This document shows positions 7,256-13,329 of a stretch of 14,649 nucleotides of DNA, one piece after another (the first letter of the stretch is position 1; each line of letters begins with the position of its first letter). Below the pieces are notes generated by a model. It was not told the origin of the DNA and ran no database searches. It saw nothing but the letters and a program-made list of their open reading frames with translations. Origin of the DNA: an uncultured Bacillaceae bacterium (GTDB lineage: Bacteria > Bacillota > Bacilli > Bacillales > Caldibacillaceae); NCBI GenBank assembly GCA_937983015.1, contig CALKAK010000148.1, forward strand, positions 1-14,649, in the 5' to 3' direction. The position numbers and the translations under genes were made by a program.

Positions 7256-7295
7256 GGTGCCCTTCTGTTTGCGAACAGACGGGCCCTTTTTATTT
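7256..7295. terminator. bidirectional terminator between pepF and a convergent small gene
   Basis: An imperfect stem, GTGCCCTTCTGTT (about 7257-7269) with AACAGACGGGCCC (7274-7286), has mismatches near the base. On the plus strand it is followed by TTTTTATTT (7287-7295). On the minus strand it is followed by a T run, the A run of 7249-7254. The plus-strand tail overlaps the stop codon of the minus-strand small ORF. Confidence 0.75.
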
Positions 7296-7466
7296 AAAAC
7301 CCCGGAAACGATTTTTCTCATTGAGGTAATAAAAAAAGAGAAAAAAGGAAATAAATAATCCTAAGGATGTTAAGGGAAGAGGGATGAGATTCATCACCCC
7401 GAAAATCTGCAAAATAAATGAGACGATAATCATCAGAAGAAAAGTTGGCAAGATCAGTTTTTTCAA
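7290..7466 (-). CDS. small membrane protein, 58 aa, TTG start
   Basis: A 58-residue ORF that an ATG-based search misses: TTG start (7466-7464), stop TAA (7292-7290). The ribosome site GAGGGA (7477-7472) lies five bases before the TTG. The product begins MKKLILPTFLLMIIVSFILQ and has two hydrophobic stretches, about residues 4-30 and 33-47. They are separated by a Pro-containing turn (NLIPLPL), and a basic tail follows (NEKNRFRGFK). This fits a small protein with two membrane passes, or one pass after a signal-like segment. The rare codon-phase pattern (T at second positions) supports coding in this frame over the overlapping 81-codon ORF. It may be the counterpart of a small gene near B. subtilis yjbH (yizD), by position only. 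No function is assigned. It converges on pepF and shares its terminator. Confidence 0.6.
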   Translation of the reverse strand: MKKLILPTFLLMIIVSFILQIFGVMNLIPLPLTSLGLFISFFLFFYYLNEKNRFRGFK

Positions 7467-7576
7467 GGGAATCCCTCTTTACCTTTTGTCCTATCTTACT
7501 GTATGTGGTGATCGATCGATTTATGAAGGTTTCTATCGAAAAAAAGGTTGAAACGTTTAGCACGATTTACAATAAA

Positions 7577-7595
7577 TTTGTGAAGAATTTGTGAA
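7577..7595 (+). promoter_or_regulatory. tandem ResD-like boxes upstream of roxS
   Basis: TTTGTGAA occurs twice in direct orientation, at 7577-7584 and 7588-7595, with an 11-base period, one helix turn. It matches the TTTGTGAA-type half-sites of the response regulator ResD. It is flanked by inverted arms AATAAATTT (7571-7579) and AAATTTATT (7596-7604). The boxes lie about 50-70 bases before the roxS start, an activator position. B. subtilis roxS is known to be activated by ResDE; the assignment here is by motif. Confidence 0.65.
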
Positions 7596-7610
7596 AAATT
7601 TATTTTGTAC

Positions 7611-7639
7611 TTGCATCCCGTTTATTTCCATGTTACTAT
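7611..7639 (+). promoter_or_regulatory. roxS promoter with extended -10
   Basis: -35 TTGCAT (7611-7616), 17-base spacer, and -10 TACTAT (7634-7639) with a TG at 7631-7632 giving an extended -10. Predicted start is near 7646. Confidence 0.8.
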
Positions 7640-7643
7640 ATAG

Positions 7644-7661
7644 ACGTGAAGAGATTCACAA
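7644..7661 (+). promoter_or_regulatory. Rex-like operator over the roxS transcription start
   Basis: ACGTGAAGAGATTCACAA fits the Rex pattern TTGTGAA-N4-TTCACAA. The right arm matches 7 of 7, the left arm 5 of 7, and the spacing is exact. It covers the predicted start site, where the NADH-sensing repressor Rex would block transcription. Rex control of roxS is reported in B. subtilis; here it rests on the motif. In the RNA the same bases could form a GUGAA/UUCAC hairpin. Confidence 0.55.
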
Positions 7662-7768
7662 GCAAACATATACCCCTTTGTTTGACCGTGAAAATTTCTC
7701 CCATCCCCTTTGTTCGTAACGAAAGAAGGTTCGGTAGACCACCCATCTACCGGACCTTCTTTCATTTT
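7646..7768 (+). ncRNA. roxS: small regulatory RNA RoxS (RsaE family)
   Basis: A trans-acting small RNA of about 120 bases that base-pairs with mRNAs, often at their ribosome sites, to adjust central metabolism and redox balance. The sequence carries the RsaE/RoxS hallmarks in order. First is a 5' hairpin, CAAACA (7663-7668) with TGTTTG (7679-7684), presenting ACCCC (7672-7676). Next is the linker with TGAAAATTTC. Then comes the nearly invariant second C-rich motif TCTCCCATCCCCTTTG (7697-7712), and an 18-base-pair terminator hairpin (7721-7763). I recall RsaE of Staphylococcus having the same TTTCTCCCATCCCCTTTGTT block. The gene has its own promoter and lies beside spxH, as I recall in B. subtilis. 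Upstream ResD-like boxes and a Rex-like operator over the start suggest NO/respiratory activation and NADH-linked repression. Confidence 0.93.
7721..7768 (+). terminator. terminator hairpin of roxS
   Basis: GAAAGAAGGTTCGGTAGA (7721-7738) pairs with TCTACCGGACCTTCTTTC (7746-7763) through 18 positions, one of them G-U. The loop is seven bases (CCACCCA), and the stem is followed by ATTTT. The T tail is short, so the back-up terminator at 7809-7839 may also be used. Confidence 0.85.
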
Positions 7769-7808
7769 CTGAGGAATGGTTACGATAACGAGGCTTGCAC
7801 TAACTCAT

Positions 7809-7839
7809 AAAAAAAGTGACCGGAACGGTCACTTTTTTT
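7809..7839. terminator. bidirectional terminator between roxS and spxH
   Basis: A perfect 14-base-pair stem, AAAAAAAGTGACCG (7809-7822) with CGGTCACTTTTTTT (7826-7839), has a three-base loop and a T tract in both directions. It serves spxH (minus), whose stop is 18 bases away, and any roxS read-through (plus). Confidence 0.9.
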
Positions 7840-7857
7840 ATATGGAAACTGTTACTG

Positions 7858-8730
7858 TTAGGAGTAGGGATCACCGGCGTACCGCCACGCTGTACCATAT
7901 TTAGTCTGAATTTTCTGAATTTCACGGCGCAAAAGAAGTTTTTTCAATTCCAGTTCTGCCTTAACCCAATGCCAGTTGTAAATGATCGTGATTTCTTTCG
8001 TGGTTACAAATTGTTTGTATTGAATATACGAAAGGAGAGATGGTAATTCACGGCGTACCGGTACTTTTTTTAACATCTCCGTCAAAATATCCACATATAC
8101 CTCGTAAGGATTCACCCCGACGAGCTTCAATCCTTCTTCATCATTGTAAGTATTAAAAATAACAACCGCTGGAATTTCTTCAATATCCATTTCACGCATA
8201 ATCTGCAGGTCACCGACCAGGGCTTTTAAGGGGGTTTTTGAGTCCAGATCTTGTTCGAACAGGCTGACATCGAGTTCGGCCTCATGAGCACAGGCTAACA
8301 ATGTATCAAGTTTTGTCACATCTTCGTTTTTATAAAAATAATGTTCCTGTATTTTCTTTAAATAACGGATTCCGGCTTTTCTCCCCTGTAATTCCGCCGC
8401 CTTGATCGCTAAAAACGGGATATCAGGTAAGCATTCCATGACGGGTGCGGTGGCCTGATTCATGATATTTCCCGGTGGCTTTCCGATAGTTACGGGATTG
8501 TTTTTGGCGTTGGGTTGTGCGGGAATTGTAGGAACAGGGGTAAATTTACCGAATAAAACGTAGGTAAGCCGGATGTAATGACCGTATTCTAGCAGTAATT
8601 TTTTTATGATGGGGTCTTGATCCAAACAAACAGGATGTAAAGGATCGATAAAATAATACATTTCCAGCGGTCTTTTTTGACAGCAGACCAATTTCTGGCA
8701 TGGTATATCATCAAATCTATGGACCGTCAC
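7858..8730 (-). CDS. spxH: SpxH (YjbH), adaptor for ClpXP degradation of Spx
   Basis: SpxH has a DsbA/thioredoxin-like fold and presents Spx to ClpXP; loss of the adaptor stabilises Spx. At 290 residues it is close to B. subtilis YjbH (about 300). Matching blocks are PLEMYYFIDPLHPVC (21-35), IKAAELQGRKAGIRYL (about 109-124), DEEGLKLVGVNPYEVYVDILTEML and the C-terminal helical part IQYKQFVTTKEITIIYN. The usual CPxC active-site pair is HPVC here, so only Cys35 remains and residue 32 is His. The Cys-rich N-terminus (C11, C16, C17) may stand in for the zinc-binding His/Cys segment of B. subtilis YjbH. The start is GTG (8730-8728), overlapping the yjbI stop by four bases (GTGA), with AGGTGA upstream. 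It is translationally coupled to yjbI; the pair is a common arrangement. Confidence 0.9.
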   Translation of the reverse strand: MTVHRFDDIPCQKLVCCQKRPLEMYYFIDPLHPVCLDQDPIIKKLLLEYGHYIRLTYVLFGKFTPVPTIPAQPNAKNNPVTIGKPPGNIMNQATAPVMECLPDIPFLAIKAAELQGRKAGIRYLKKIQEHYFYKNEDVTKLDTLLACAHEAELDVSLFEQDLDSKTPLKALVGDLQIMREMDIEEIPAVVIFNTYNDEEGLKLVGVNPYEVYVDILTEMLKKVPVRRELPSLLSYIQYKQFVTTKEITIIYNWHWVKAELELKKLLLRREIQKIQTKYGTAWRYAGDPYS

Positions 8731-9146
8731 TGACTTTCACCTATTTTCTCTTCGACATGTTCCGCCTCATCCGGTGTATTCACCATATGGTGGGCGGTTA
8801 GTGTCAAACGGGCAAAAAATTCCTCGCGAATCTCTCCCGTTAAACCAACCTCATCCATAGCTTGCGCCATGCAATCGAGCCAGAATCTCGCGCGTTTCGG
8901 TGTGATGGGAAAGGGCAAGTGCCTCATCCGTAAACGCGGATGTCCATGTTCTTGTGTATATAAAGGGGGACCGCCTAAAAACTGGGTTAAAAATTGCTTT
9001 TGTTTCCTGGCGGTTTCTGTCAAATCTTCCGGAAAAATCGGCTTAAGATCAGGATGTTCAGCCACTCGTCGGTAAAACGCATCGACCAATTTGTGGAGCG
9101 TCTCTTCACCGATTTGGGCAAACAAGGTGCGAGTTCGTTTTTCCAT
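8727..9146 (-). CDS. yjbI: truncated haemoglobin, group II (trHbO type), YjbI
   Basis: A 139-residue haem protein of the 2-over-2 globin fold. In S. aureus and B. subtilis this gene sits next to yjbH, and roles in oxygen, peroxide or NO chemistry and in protecting YjbH have been proposed. Visible family features are Tyr25 (B10, in FYRRV), the proximal His76 in GHPRLRMRH, Trp89 in RFWLDCM (G8, typical of group II) and the opening LFAQIGEETLHKLVDAFY. The length is normal (about 130). ATG 9146 follows AAAGGGGG (9161-9154) with seven bases between. It has its own promoter at 9178-9206 and overlaps spxH by four bases. The G-rich ribosome site is complementary to the CCCCUUU motifs of RoxS, so it is a possible RoxS target. 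Confidence 0.93.
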   Translation of the reverse strand: MEKRTRTLFAQIGEETLHKLVDAFYRRVAEHPDLKPIFPEDLTETARKQKQFLTQFLGGPPLYTQEHGHPRLRMRHLPFPITPKRARFWLDCMAQAMDEVGLTGEIREEFFARLTLTAHHMVNTPDEAEHVEEKIGESQ

Positions 9147-9177
9147 TTAAGTGCCCCCTTTAACACGCTTTGGGACT

Positions 9178-9206
9178 ATTTTATCAACGACGAAGGGTGA
9201 ACTCAA
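9178..9206 (-). promoter_or_regulatory. promoter of yjbI-spxH
   Basis: On the minus strand, -35 TTGAGT (9206-9201), 17-base spacer, and -10 TAAAAT (9183-9178) with TGA just before it, an extended -10. The start would be near 9171, 25 bases before the yjbI ATG. No operator is obvious. Confidence 0.7.
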
Positions 9207-9224
9207 ATAAATCGCTTGAACAAG

Positions 9225-9250
9225 AAAAAACCGTTTGGCGATCCAAACGG
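9225..9250 (-). terminator. terminator of yjbK and the lytic transglycosylase gene
   Basis: Read on the minus strand, CCGTTTGG (9250-9243), a four-base loop and CCAAACGG (9238-9231) are followed by TTTTTT (9230-9225). It lies ten bases past the transglycosylase stop. Confidence 0.9.
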
Positions 9251-9260
9251 AATACGGGAA

Positions 9261-9842
9261 TCACGCAAAATATTGGTAATGTTCCATAACCTTTTTTACG
9301 TAATTTTGGGTTTCTTTAAATGGTGGAATTCCGCCGTATTTATCGACATTCCCCGGTCCGGCATTATAAGCAGCAAGGGCAAGTTCTAATGAACCGTAAC
9401 GGTCAAGCATTTTTCGTAAATATTTCGTACCACCCATGATGTTTTCCCGAGGATCGAAAATATCGCGGACGCCCATTTCCCTTGCCGTTCCGGGCATAAG
9501 TTGCATCATTCCTTTCGCTCCTTGCGAGCTAATAGCGTGGGGATTGAAGTTGGACTCTTGCTTGATCACCGCCTGGATGAGGGGGGCGGGTATTTGATAA
9601 CGGGTTGCTGCTTCCGCGATGATCTCGCTGTATTTGCCTTCAACTTGAACATCCTGTCCTGGAGCGAATAGGGGTTGTATCACGGTGCGTTCACTAGCTT
9701 CTTTTTGTAACCGGGTTAAATACGCTTCTTTCAAAAGATCAGCGAACGTAATTCCCGGTTCTTGCTGGCGGGGCTTGGTGCTTGTGTTTATTTGTCGTAA
9801 TGCTTGAATTTCTAAAATTGTTTTTAACTGCAGCGGATTCAT
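9261..9842 (-). CDS. yjbJ: lytic transglycosylase of the SLT family (YjbJ-like)
   Basis: Peptidoglycan lytic transglycosylase, cutting between MurNAc and GlcNAc to leave 1,6-anhydro-MurNAc. The 193-residue protein has its SLT domain at about 72-190. Catalytic Glu96 lies in AVIKQESNFNP; then come the conserved GAKGMMQLMPGTA (108-120), LALAAYNAGPGNV (154-166) and the closing YVKKV. The first 70 residues are polar (PRQQEPG) and show no signal peptide or membrane segment, so export is unexplained. I chose ATG 9842, with GGAG nine bases before it. The longer TTG start at 9851 would abut the ribosome site. It follows yjbK with a five-base gap, so the two form one operon ending at a terminator. Confidence 0.9.
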   Translation of the reverse strand: MNPLQLKTILEIQALRQINTSTKPRQQEPGITFADLLKEAYLTRLQKEASERTVIQPLFAPGQDVQVEGKYSEIIAEAATRYQIPAPLIQAVIKQESNFNPHAISSQGAKGMMQLMPGTAREMGVRDIFDPRENIMGGTKYLRKMLDRYGSLELALAAYNAGPGNVDKYGGIPPFKETQNYVKKVMEHYQYFA

Positions 9843-9847
9843 GAATA

Positions 9848-10444
9848 TCAACTCCAGTTTTCGTTCCGCAGTCGATTCATCTCTGAAAAAAAGCGGGCGA
9901 TTTTATTTGCGCTTTTCCTTTCCGGTATTTGTAATTCTTGCAGTAGGGCGTGAAAAACTTCCTTTCCTGCTTCCGGGTCATCTACTTCATATTCTACTTC
10001 AAAATCGATCTTTTGGAAATAGGAACTGCGGTCAAGTACGATAAGACCGCCTGCATAGGGGACTTCGGCCCGTTCTGTTTCCAGTTTTCCTATATAGCGG
10101 ATTTTGTTTGCGTCTACTCCCATTTCTTTTAAGCGTGCTAAAACCGGCCCTTCTGGTAATCGTCCAGTGCGGATGATGGCACGGGCGGTACCTTCCAGGA
10201 GCGGTTGCGATGTTTCGAGATTCCCATACGGTCTCTCTTCTTTCAATGTGAGGACAAAGCGGCCCTGTTTTTCCCGGATACGCAAGGCAGCCCGGGCATT
10301 TTTCAATGCGTATTCTGGAGTTTCAAAATAATAGTTTTTTTGCAGTTTAAAATCGTGGTCCGCTAAGGAGAAATGATTTATGAGATCCCGAAATTCCGCT
10401 TCTGTTAGCATGTTTTTAAATTCAATTTCAATATATCGGGACAC
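9848..10444 (-). CDS. yjbK: CYTH-domain protein YjbK, putative triphosphate-binding enzyme
   Basis: A 198-residue protein of the CYTH (CyaB-thiamine triphosphatase) superfamily, whose members bind or hydrolyse triphosphate substrates with divalent metal inside a beta-tunnel. The signature ExExK is at 6-10 (IEIEFK). Other tunnel-strand residues are visible in AALRIREKQGRFVLTLKE (about 53-70), LVLDRSSYF-type (IVLDRSSYFQKIDFEVEYE, about 134-152) and a C-terminal helix with KSANKIARFF. The substrate is unknown; inorganic triphosphatase activity is plausible from the family. The start is GTG (10444-10442) with GGAGG six bases upstream. It is divergent from relQ, and yjbL, which I recall lying between them in B. 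subtilis, is missing. No convincing minus-strand promoter could be picked out. Confidence 0.88.
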   Translation of the reverse strand: MSRYIEIEFKNMLTEAEFRDLINHFSLADHDFKLQKNYYFETPEYALKNARAALRIREKQGRFVLTLKEERPYGNLETSQPLLEGTARAIIRTGRLPEGPVLARLKEMGVDANKIRYIGKLETERAEVPYAGGLIVLDRSSYFQKIDFEVEYEVDDPEAGKEVFHALLQELQIPERKSANKIARFFSEMNRLRNENWS

Positions 10445-10467
10445 GTTTTTCCTCCACTCGAAAATAT

Positions 10468-10495
10468 TTGTGCATAATGTTGCTTATGATACAAT
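10468..10495 (+). promoter_or_regulatory. promoter of the relQ-nadF-yjbO group
   Basis: -35 TTGTGC (10468-10473), 16-base spacer, and -10 TACAAT (10490-10495) with TG at 10487-10488, an extended -10. Transcription should begin near 10502, leaving an 80-base leader. No riboswitch was recognised in it. Confidence 0.65.
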
Positions 10496-10581
10496 AATAT
10501 CAGATTTAACCGTTCCTGCCCAGCGCAGCGGGTCTAAGATAAGGAAATCGCTCTTAATTCGTTTTGTTTGGAGGGAGGCTC

Positions 10582-11220
10582 TTGCCCGAATTCGCAGCAA
10601 TAAACTGGGAAGAATTCCTCGAACCTTACCGGCAAGCAGTGGATGAATTGAAAATTAAATTTCGCGCCATGCGCCGTCAATTTGAAATCGAGGGAACCCA
10701 TTCTTCCATTGAATTCGTCACCGGCCGGGTTAAGCCGGTACCTAGTATCATCGATAAAGCCAAGCGGAAAAATTTGCCGCCCGCTGAGCTAGACAAACTA
10801 TACGACATCGCCGGCGTGCGCATTATGTGTCCGTTCGTTGAAGATATCTGGAACGTGGTTAATTTATTAAGAAATCGCAATGATTTTACGATCGTCGAGG
10901 AAAAGGATTATATATCTCATAAAAAAGAAAGCGGTTATCGCTCTTACCATGTGATCATCCTATATCCTGTGCAGACGATTCACGGTGAGAAAAAAGTGCT
11001 CGCAGAAATCCAGATTCGCACCCTGGCGATGAATTTCTGGGCGACGATCGAGCATTCCTTGAGTTATAAATATCAAGAACAGATTCCCGAGGAGATCGCC
11101 TTTCGACTGCGGCGGGCGGCAGAAGCGGCATACTTATTAGATGAAGAGATGTCGCAAATTCGCGAAGAAATTAAGGAAGCACAAAAGGTTTTCACGGAGA
11201 AAAAGCTGGAGCGAAAATAA
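10582..11220 (+). CDS. relQ: small alarmone synthetase RelQ/SasB (YjbM), GTP pyrophosphokinase
   Basis: Transfers pyrophosphate from ATP to GDP or GTP, making ppGpp/pppGpp; it is a single-domain small synthetase without hydrolase or ACT parts. The family forms tetramers with allosteric pppGpp activation. The 212-residue length matches B. subtilis SasB (211). Motifs are FVTGRVKP (46-53), YDIAGVRIMC (74-83, with Asp75), KESGYRSYH (115-123) and EIQIRTLAMNFWATIEHSL (142-160), with catalytic Glu142. I chose TTG 10582 because GGAGG (10570-10574) lies seven bases before it and the N-terminus (WEEFLEPYRQAV) then aligns with the family. A TTG at 10564 is too early. It heads a group with nadF and yjbO. 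Confidence 0.95.
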   Translation: MPEFAAINWEEFLEPYRQAVDELKIKFRAMRRQFEIEGTHSSIEFVTGRVKPVPSIIDKAKRKNLPPAELDKLYDIAGVRIMCPFVEDIWNVVNLLRNRNDFTIVEEKDYISHKKESGYRSYHVIILYPVQTIHGEKKVLAEIQIRTLAMNFWATIEHSLSYKYQEQIPEEIAFRLRRAAEAAYLLDEEMSQIREEIKEAQKVFTEKKLERK

Positions 11221-11314
11221 TTCCTCGCAACAAGCGATTTTTTTATGGAATCTATAGTAAACCGTAACGGATTTCAAAAATCGATAAAAAAAATAGGATG
11301 AGGGTGGGTAGCGG

Positions 11315-12109
11315 ATGCGGTTTACGATTATCGCTAAAGAAGATGATGTGTCCCAAAAGATTATGAATCAGATACGTACATATTTGGAGGATTTTGAACT
11401 AATCTGGGATGAATCAGAGCCGGATATCGTGATCTCCGTCGGTGGGGATGGAACATTACTGAATGCCTTTCAAAAATATACGGAACGCTTGCAAGAGACG
11501 GCGTTCGTCGGTGTTCATACCGGACATTTAGGTTTTTATGCGGATTGGCGGCCTTTTGAAGTGGAAAAGCTCGTGATCGCCATCACCAAAAAACCGTTAA
11601 AGGTCGTGGAATATCCTTTATTGCGCTTGACGATCCATTATAATGACGGACGAGAAGCGGAAAGTTTTCTTGCGCTGAATGAGGCGACGGTGAAAACTGT
11701 TGAAGGAACGTTCGTGATGGATGTGTTGATTAATGGGGAACATTTCGAACGTTTTCGCGGAGATGGCCTTTGCGTATCTACCCCATCGGGAAGCACCGCT
11801 TATAATAAAGCCCTGGGTGGAGCGATCATCCATCCGTCATTGCCTTCAATTCAGATCGCCGAGATGGCCTCAATCAATAATCGTGTCTTCCGAACGATCG
11901 GTTCACCGCTCGTGCTTCCTGCCCATCATATGTGCACGCTGAAACCGGTGACCCAATTCGATTTCCAGGTGACGATCGATTATATTACCACATTGCAAAA
12001 AGATGTTAAAGCGATCGAATTTCGGGTGGCCGATGAAAGGGTTCGATTTGCCCGTTTCAAACCTTTTCCTTTCTGGAGCCGGGTGAGACAATCGTTTATC
12101 GGGGATTGA
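11315..12109 (+). CDS. nadF: NAD kinase
   Basis: Phosphorylates NAD to NADP with ATP or polyphosphate and is the essential source of NADP. The 264-residue protein has the NAD kinase marks: GGDGT at 43-47, the turn GVHTGHLGFY (66-75), NEAT at 122-125 and the glycine-rich GDGLCVSTPSGSTAYN at 149-164. It is the short YjbN/PpnKA form found beside relQ in Bacillus. ATG 11315 is preceded by GAGGGTGGG (11300-11308). The 94-base gap after relQ holds only a weak hairpin, and yjbO starts 16 bases after the stop, so nadF and yjbO are cotranscribed. The G-rich ribosome site can pair with the RoxS motif CCCATCCCC at eight of nine positions. In B. subtilis RoxS acts on the paralogue ppnKB, so control here is conceivable. 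Confidence 0.97.
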   Translation: MRFTIIAKEDDVSQKIMNQIRTYLEDFELIWDESEPDIVISVGGDGTLLNAFQKYTERLQETAFVGVHTGHLGFYADWRPFEVEKLVIAITKKPLKVVEYPLLRLTIHYNDGREAESFLALNEATVKTVEGTFVMDVLINGEHFERFRGDGLCVSTPSGSTAYNKALGGAIIHPSLPSIQIAEMASINNRVFRTIGSPLVLPAHHMCTLKPVTQFDFQVTIDYITTLQKDVKAIEFRVADERVRFARFKPFPFWSRVRQSFIGD

Positions 12110-12125
12110 TGGAAAGGGGGAAACC

Positions 12126-13034
12126 ATGGAGCGACGTTTCCATTTAAAATGGCGAATTACGGATGAAGATGCGGGGAAGACGGTTCGGGAATTTTTGCAA
12201 AAGCAAAAGGTTTCCCGGATGAGTTTGAAGGCGATCATCCATGAAGGTGGTGCAATGCACCTCAATGAAAAGCCCGTCACCGTACAGGACATTCTAACCA
12301 CTGGTGATGAACTTGTCGTGATCTTCCCGGAGGAAAAACCAAGTGCGAAATTGGTTCCGGAACCGCTCGATCTATCGATCATCTATGAAGATCAGGCGTT
12401 TCTTGTCGTGAATAAACCGGCGGGATTGGCGACCATGCCCTCACCGGATCATCCTACCGGGACTTTGGCCAATGGACTCGTCCATTATTATGCAGGAAGA
12501 AGTATCGCAGCGGCCATACATATCGTGACGAGACTGGATGTCAATACTTCCGGACTCGTGCTTATCGCTCGCAACCGGCATATTCATCATTTATTTAATC
12601 TTCAGCAACAAGAAGGCTTATTGCAGAAAGAATATCTGGCACTGGCCGAAGGGGTCTTTTCCGAGAAAAGAGGAACGATTGAAGCACCGATCGGTCGCAA
12701 AAAAGGGAGCATCATTGAACGCACGGTCACCCCGGAAGGGCAATATGCCTGTACGCTTTATGAAGTGGTCGAACAATTTGCCGATTTTGCCCTCGTCAGA
12801 TTGCGCTTGTTGACAGGCAGGACCCATCAAATTCGCGTTCATCTCGCCCATATCGGACATCCGCTATTGGGGGATGATATGTATGGCGGGAATAAATCGT
12901 ATCTACCAAGACAGGCTTTACATTGTTATAAGCTCATGTTCCCGCATCCCCTGACCGGAGAAAAACGATCGATTACAGCACCTTTACCAGAAGATATGCA
13001 GGCGATTGTCACGGAATATAGAGCAAAATCTTGA
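12126..13034 (+). CDS. yjbO: RluA-family RNA pseudouridine synthase
   Basis: Converts specific uridines in rRNA or tRNA to pseudouridine. The 302-residue protein has an S4-like RNA-binding part at about 12-70 and the catalytic domain at about 80-300. The RluA signature IHIVTRLDVNTSGLVLIARN begins at 131, with the catalytic Asp138 in RLD. Further conserved pieces are LQKEYLALAEG, LLTGRTHQIRVHLAHIGHPLLGD and HCYKLMFPHPLTGE. The exact target site cannot be told from sequence; RluD-type 23S rRNA sites are the usual guess. ATG 12126 has AAAGGGGG (12113-12120) upstream. It is the last gene of the relQ group. The expected downstream Bacillus genes (prpE and others) are replaced by a gene-free stretch and a broken gene on the other strand. 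Confidence 0.93.
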   Translation: MERRFHLKWRITDEDAGKTVREFLQKQKVSRMSLKAIIHEGGAMHLNEKPVTVQDILTTGDELVVIFPEEKPSAKLVPEPLDLSIIYEDQAFLVVNKPAGLATMPSPDHPTGTLANGLVHYYAGRSIAAAIHIVTRLDVNTSGLVLIARNRHIHHLFNLQQQEGLLQKEYLALAEGVFSEKRGTIEAPIGRKKGSIIERTVTPEGQYACTLYEVVEQFADFALVRLRLLTGRTHQIRVHLAHIGHPLLGDDMYGGNKSYLPRQALHCYKLMFPHPLTGEKRSITAPLPEDMQAIVTEYRAKS

Positions 13035-13267
13035 ACCGCTTTAAAGCCTGCTGTCTCTATAGTTCGGCTTATGGAAGATCTTCATTATGGAAGAAGAAAA
13101 TCCCGATTTTATTCAAGGTAACCCAATTATTTTAGAAGCTATTAAAAGTGTACCGAACCTTTTAACCGGACTTTAGGAAGCTCCCTAAACAGTTGTAATC
13201 GAGGTGAATAGATCAATACTTTAGAAGATTAACAAATCATACGATCTCCCTTAAAGAGACCATGAAT
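13035..13267. other. gene-free interval after yjbO
   Basis: No convincing gene was found. The longest candidate is a 29-codon ORF from ATG 13087 (MEEENPDFIQG...) without a ribosome site. No promoter, repeat or RNA fold stands out before the terminator at 13268. Confidence 0.5.
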
Positions 13268-13309
13268 AAAAAAGCAAGTGGAAAAGGTGAGGCATCCACT
13301 TACTTTTTT
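13268..13309. terminator. bidirectional terminator between yjbO and the GH3 remnant
   Basis: AAAAAAGCAAGTGGA (13268-13282) pairs with TCCACTTACTTTTTT (13295-13309) with one C-A mismatch and a 12-base loop. It has T runs in both directions. It lies 20 bases past the stop of the minus-strand GH3 remnant. Confidence 0.8.
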
Positions 13310-13329
13310 CGTTACGATTTTGCAATCGA

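Noticed and set aside
7318..7563. 81-codon minus-strand ORF (MLNVSTFFSIETF...) before pepF's terminator
   Set aside because: It has no ribosome site and a non-membrane, random-looking composition. It overlaps the better-supported 58-residue TTG ORF in another frame and begins near the roxS control region.
11222..11247. Hairpin TCGC-AACAA-GCGA followed by seven Ts after relQ
   Set aside because: The stem has only four base pairs, too weak to call a terminator. Read-through into nadF is likely.
13087..13176. Short ORF MEEENPDFIQGNPIILEAIK...
   Set aside because: It has 29 codons, no ribosome site and no recognised family. It is too weak to report as a gene.
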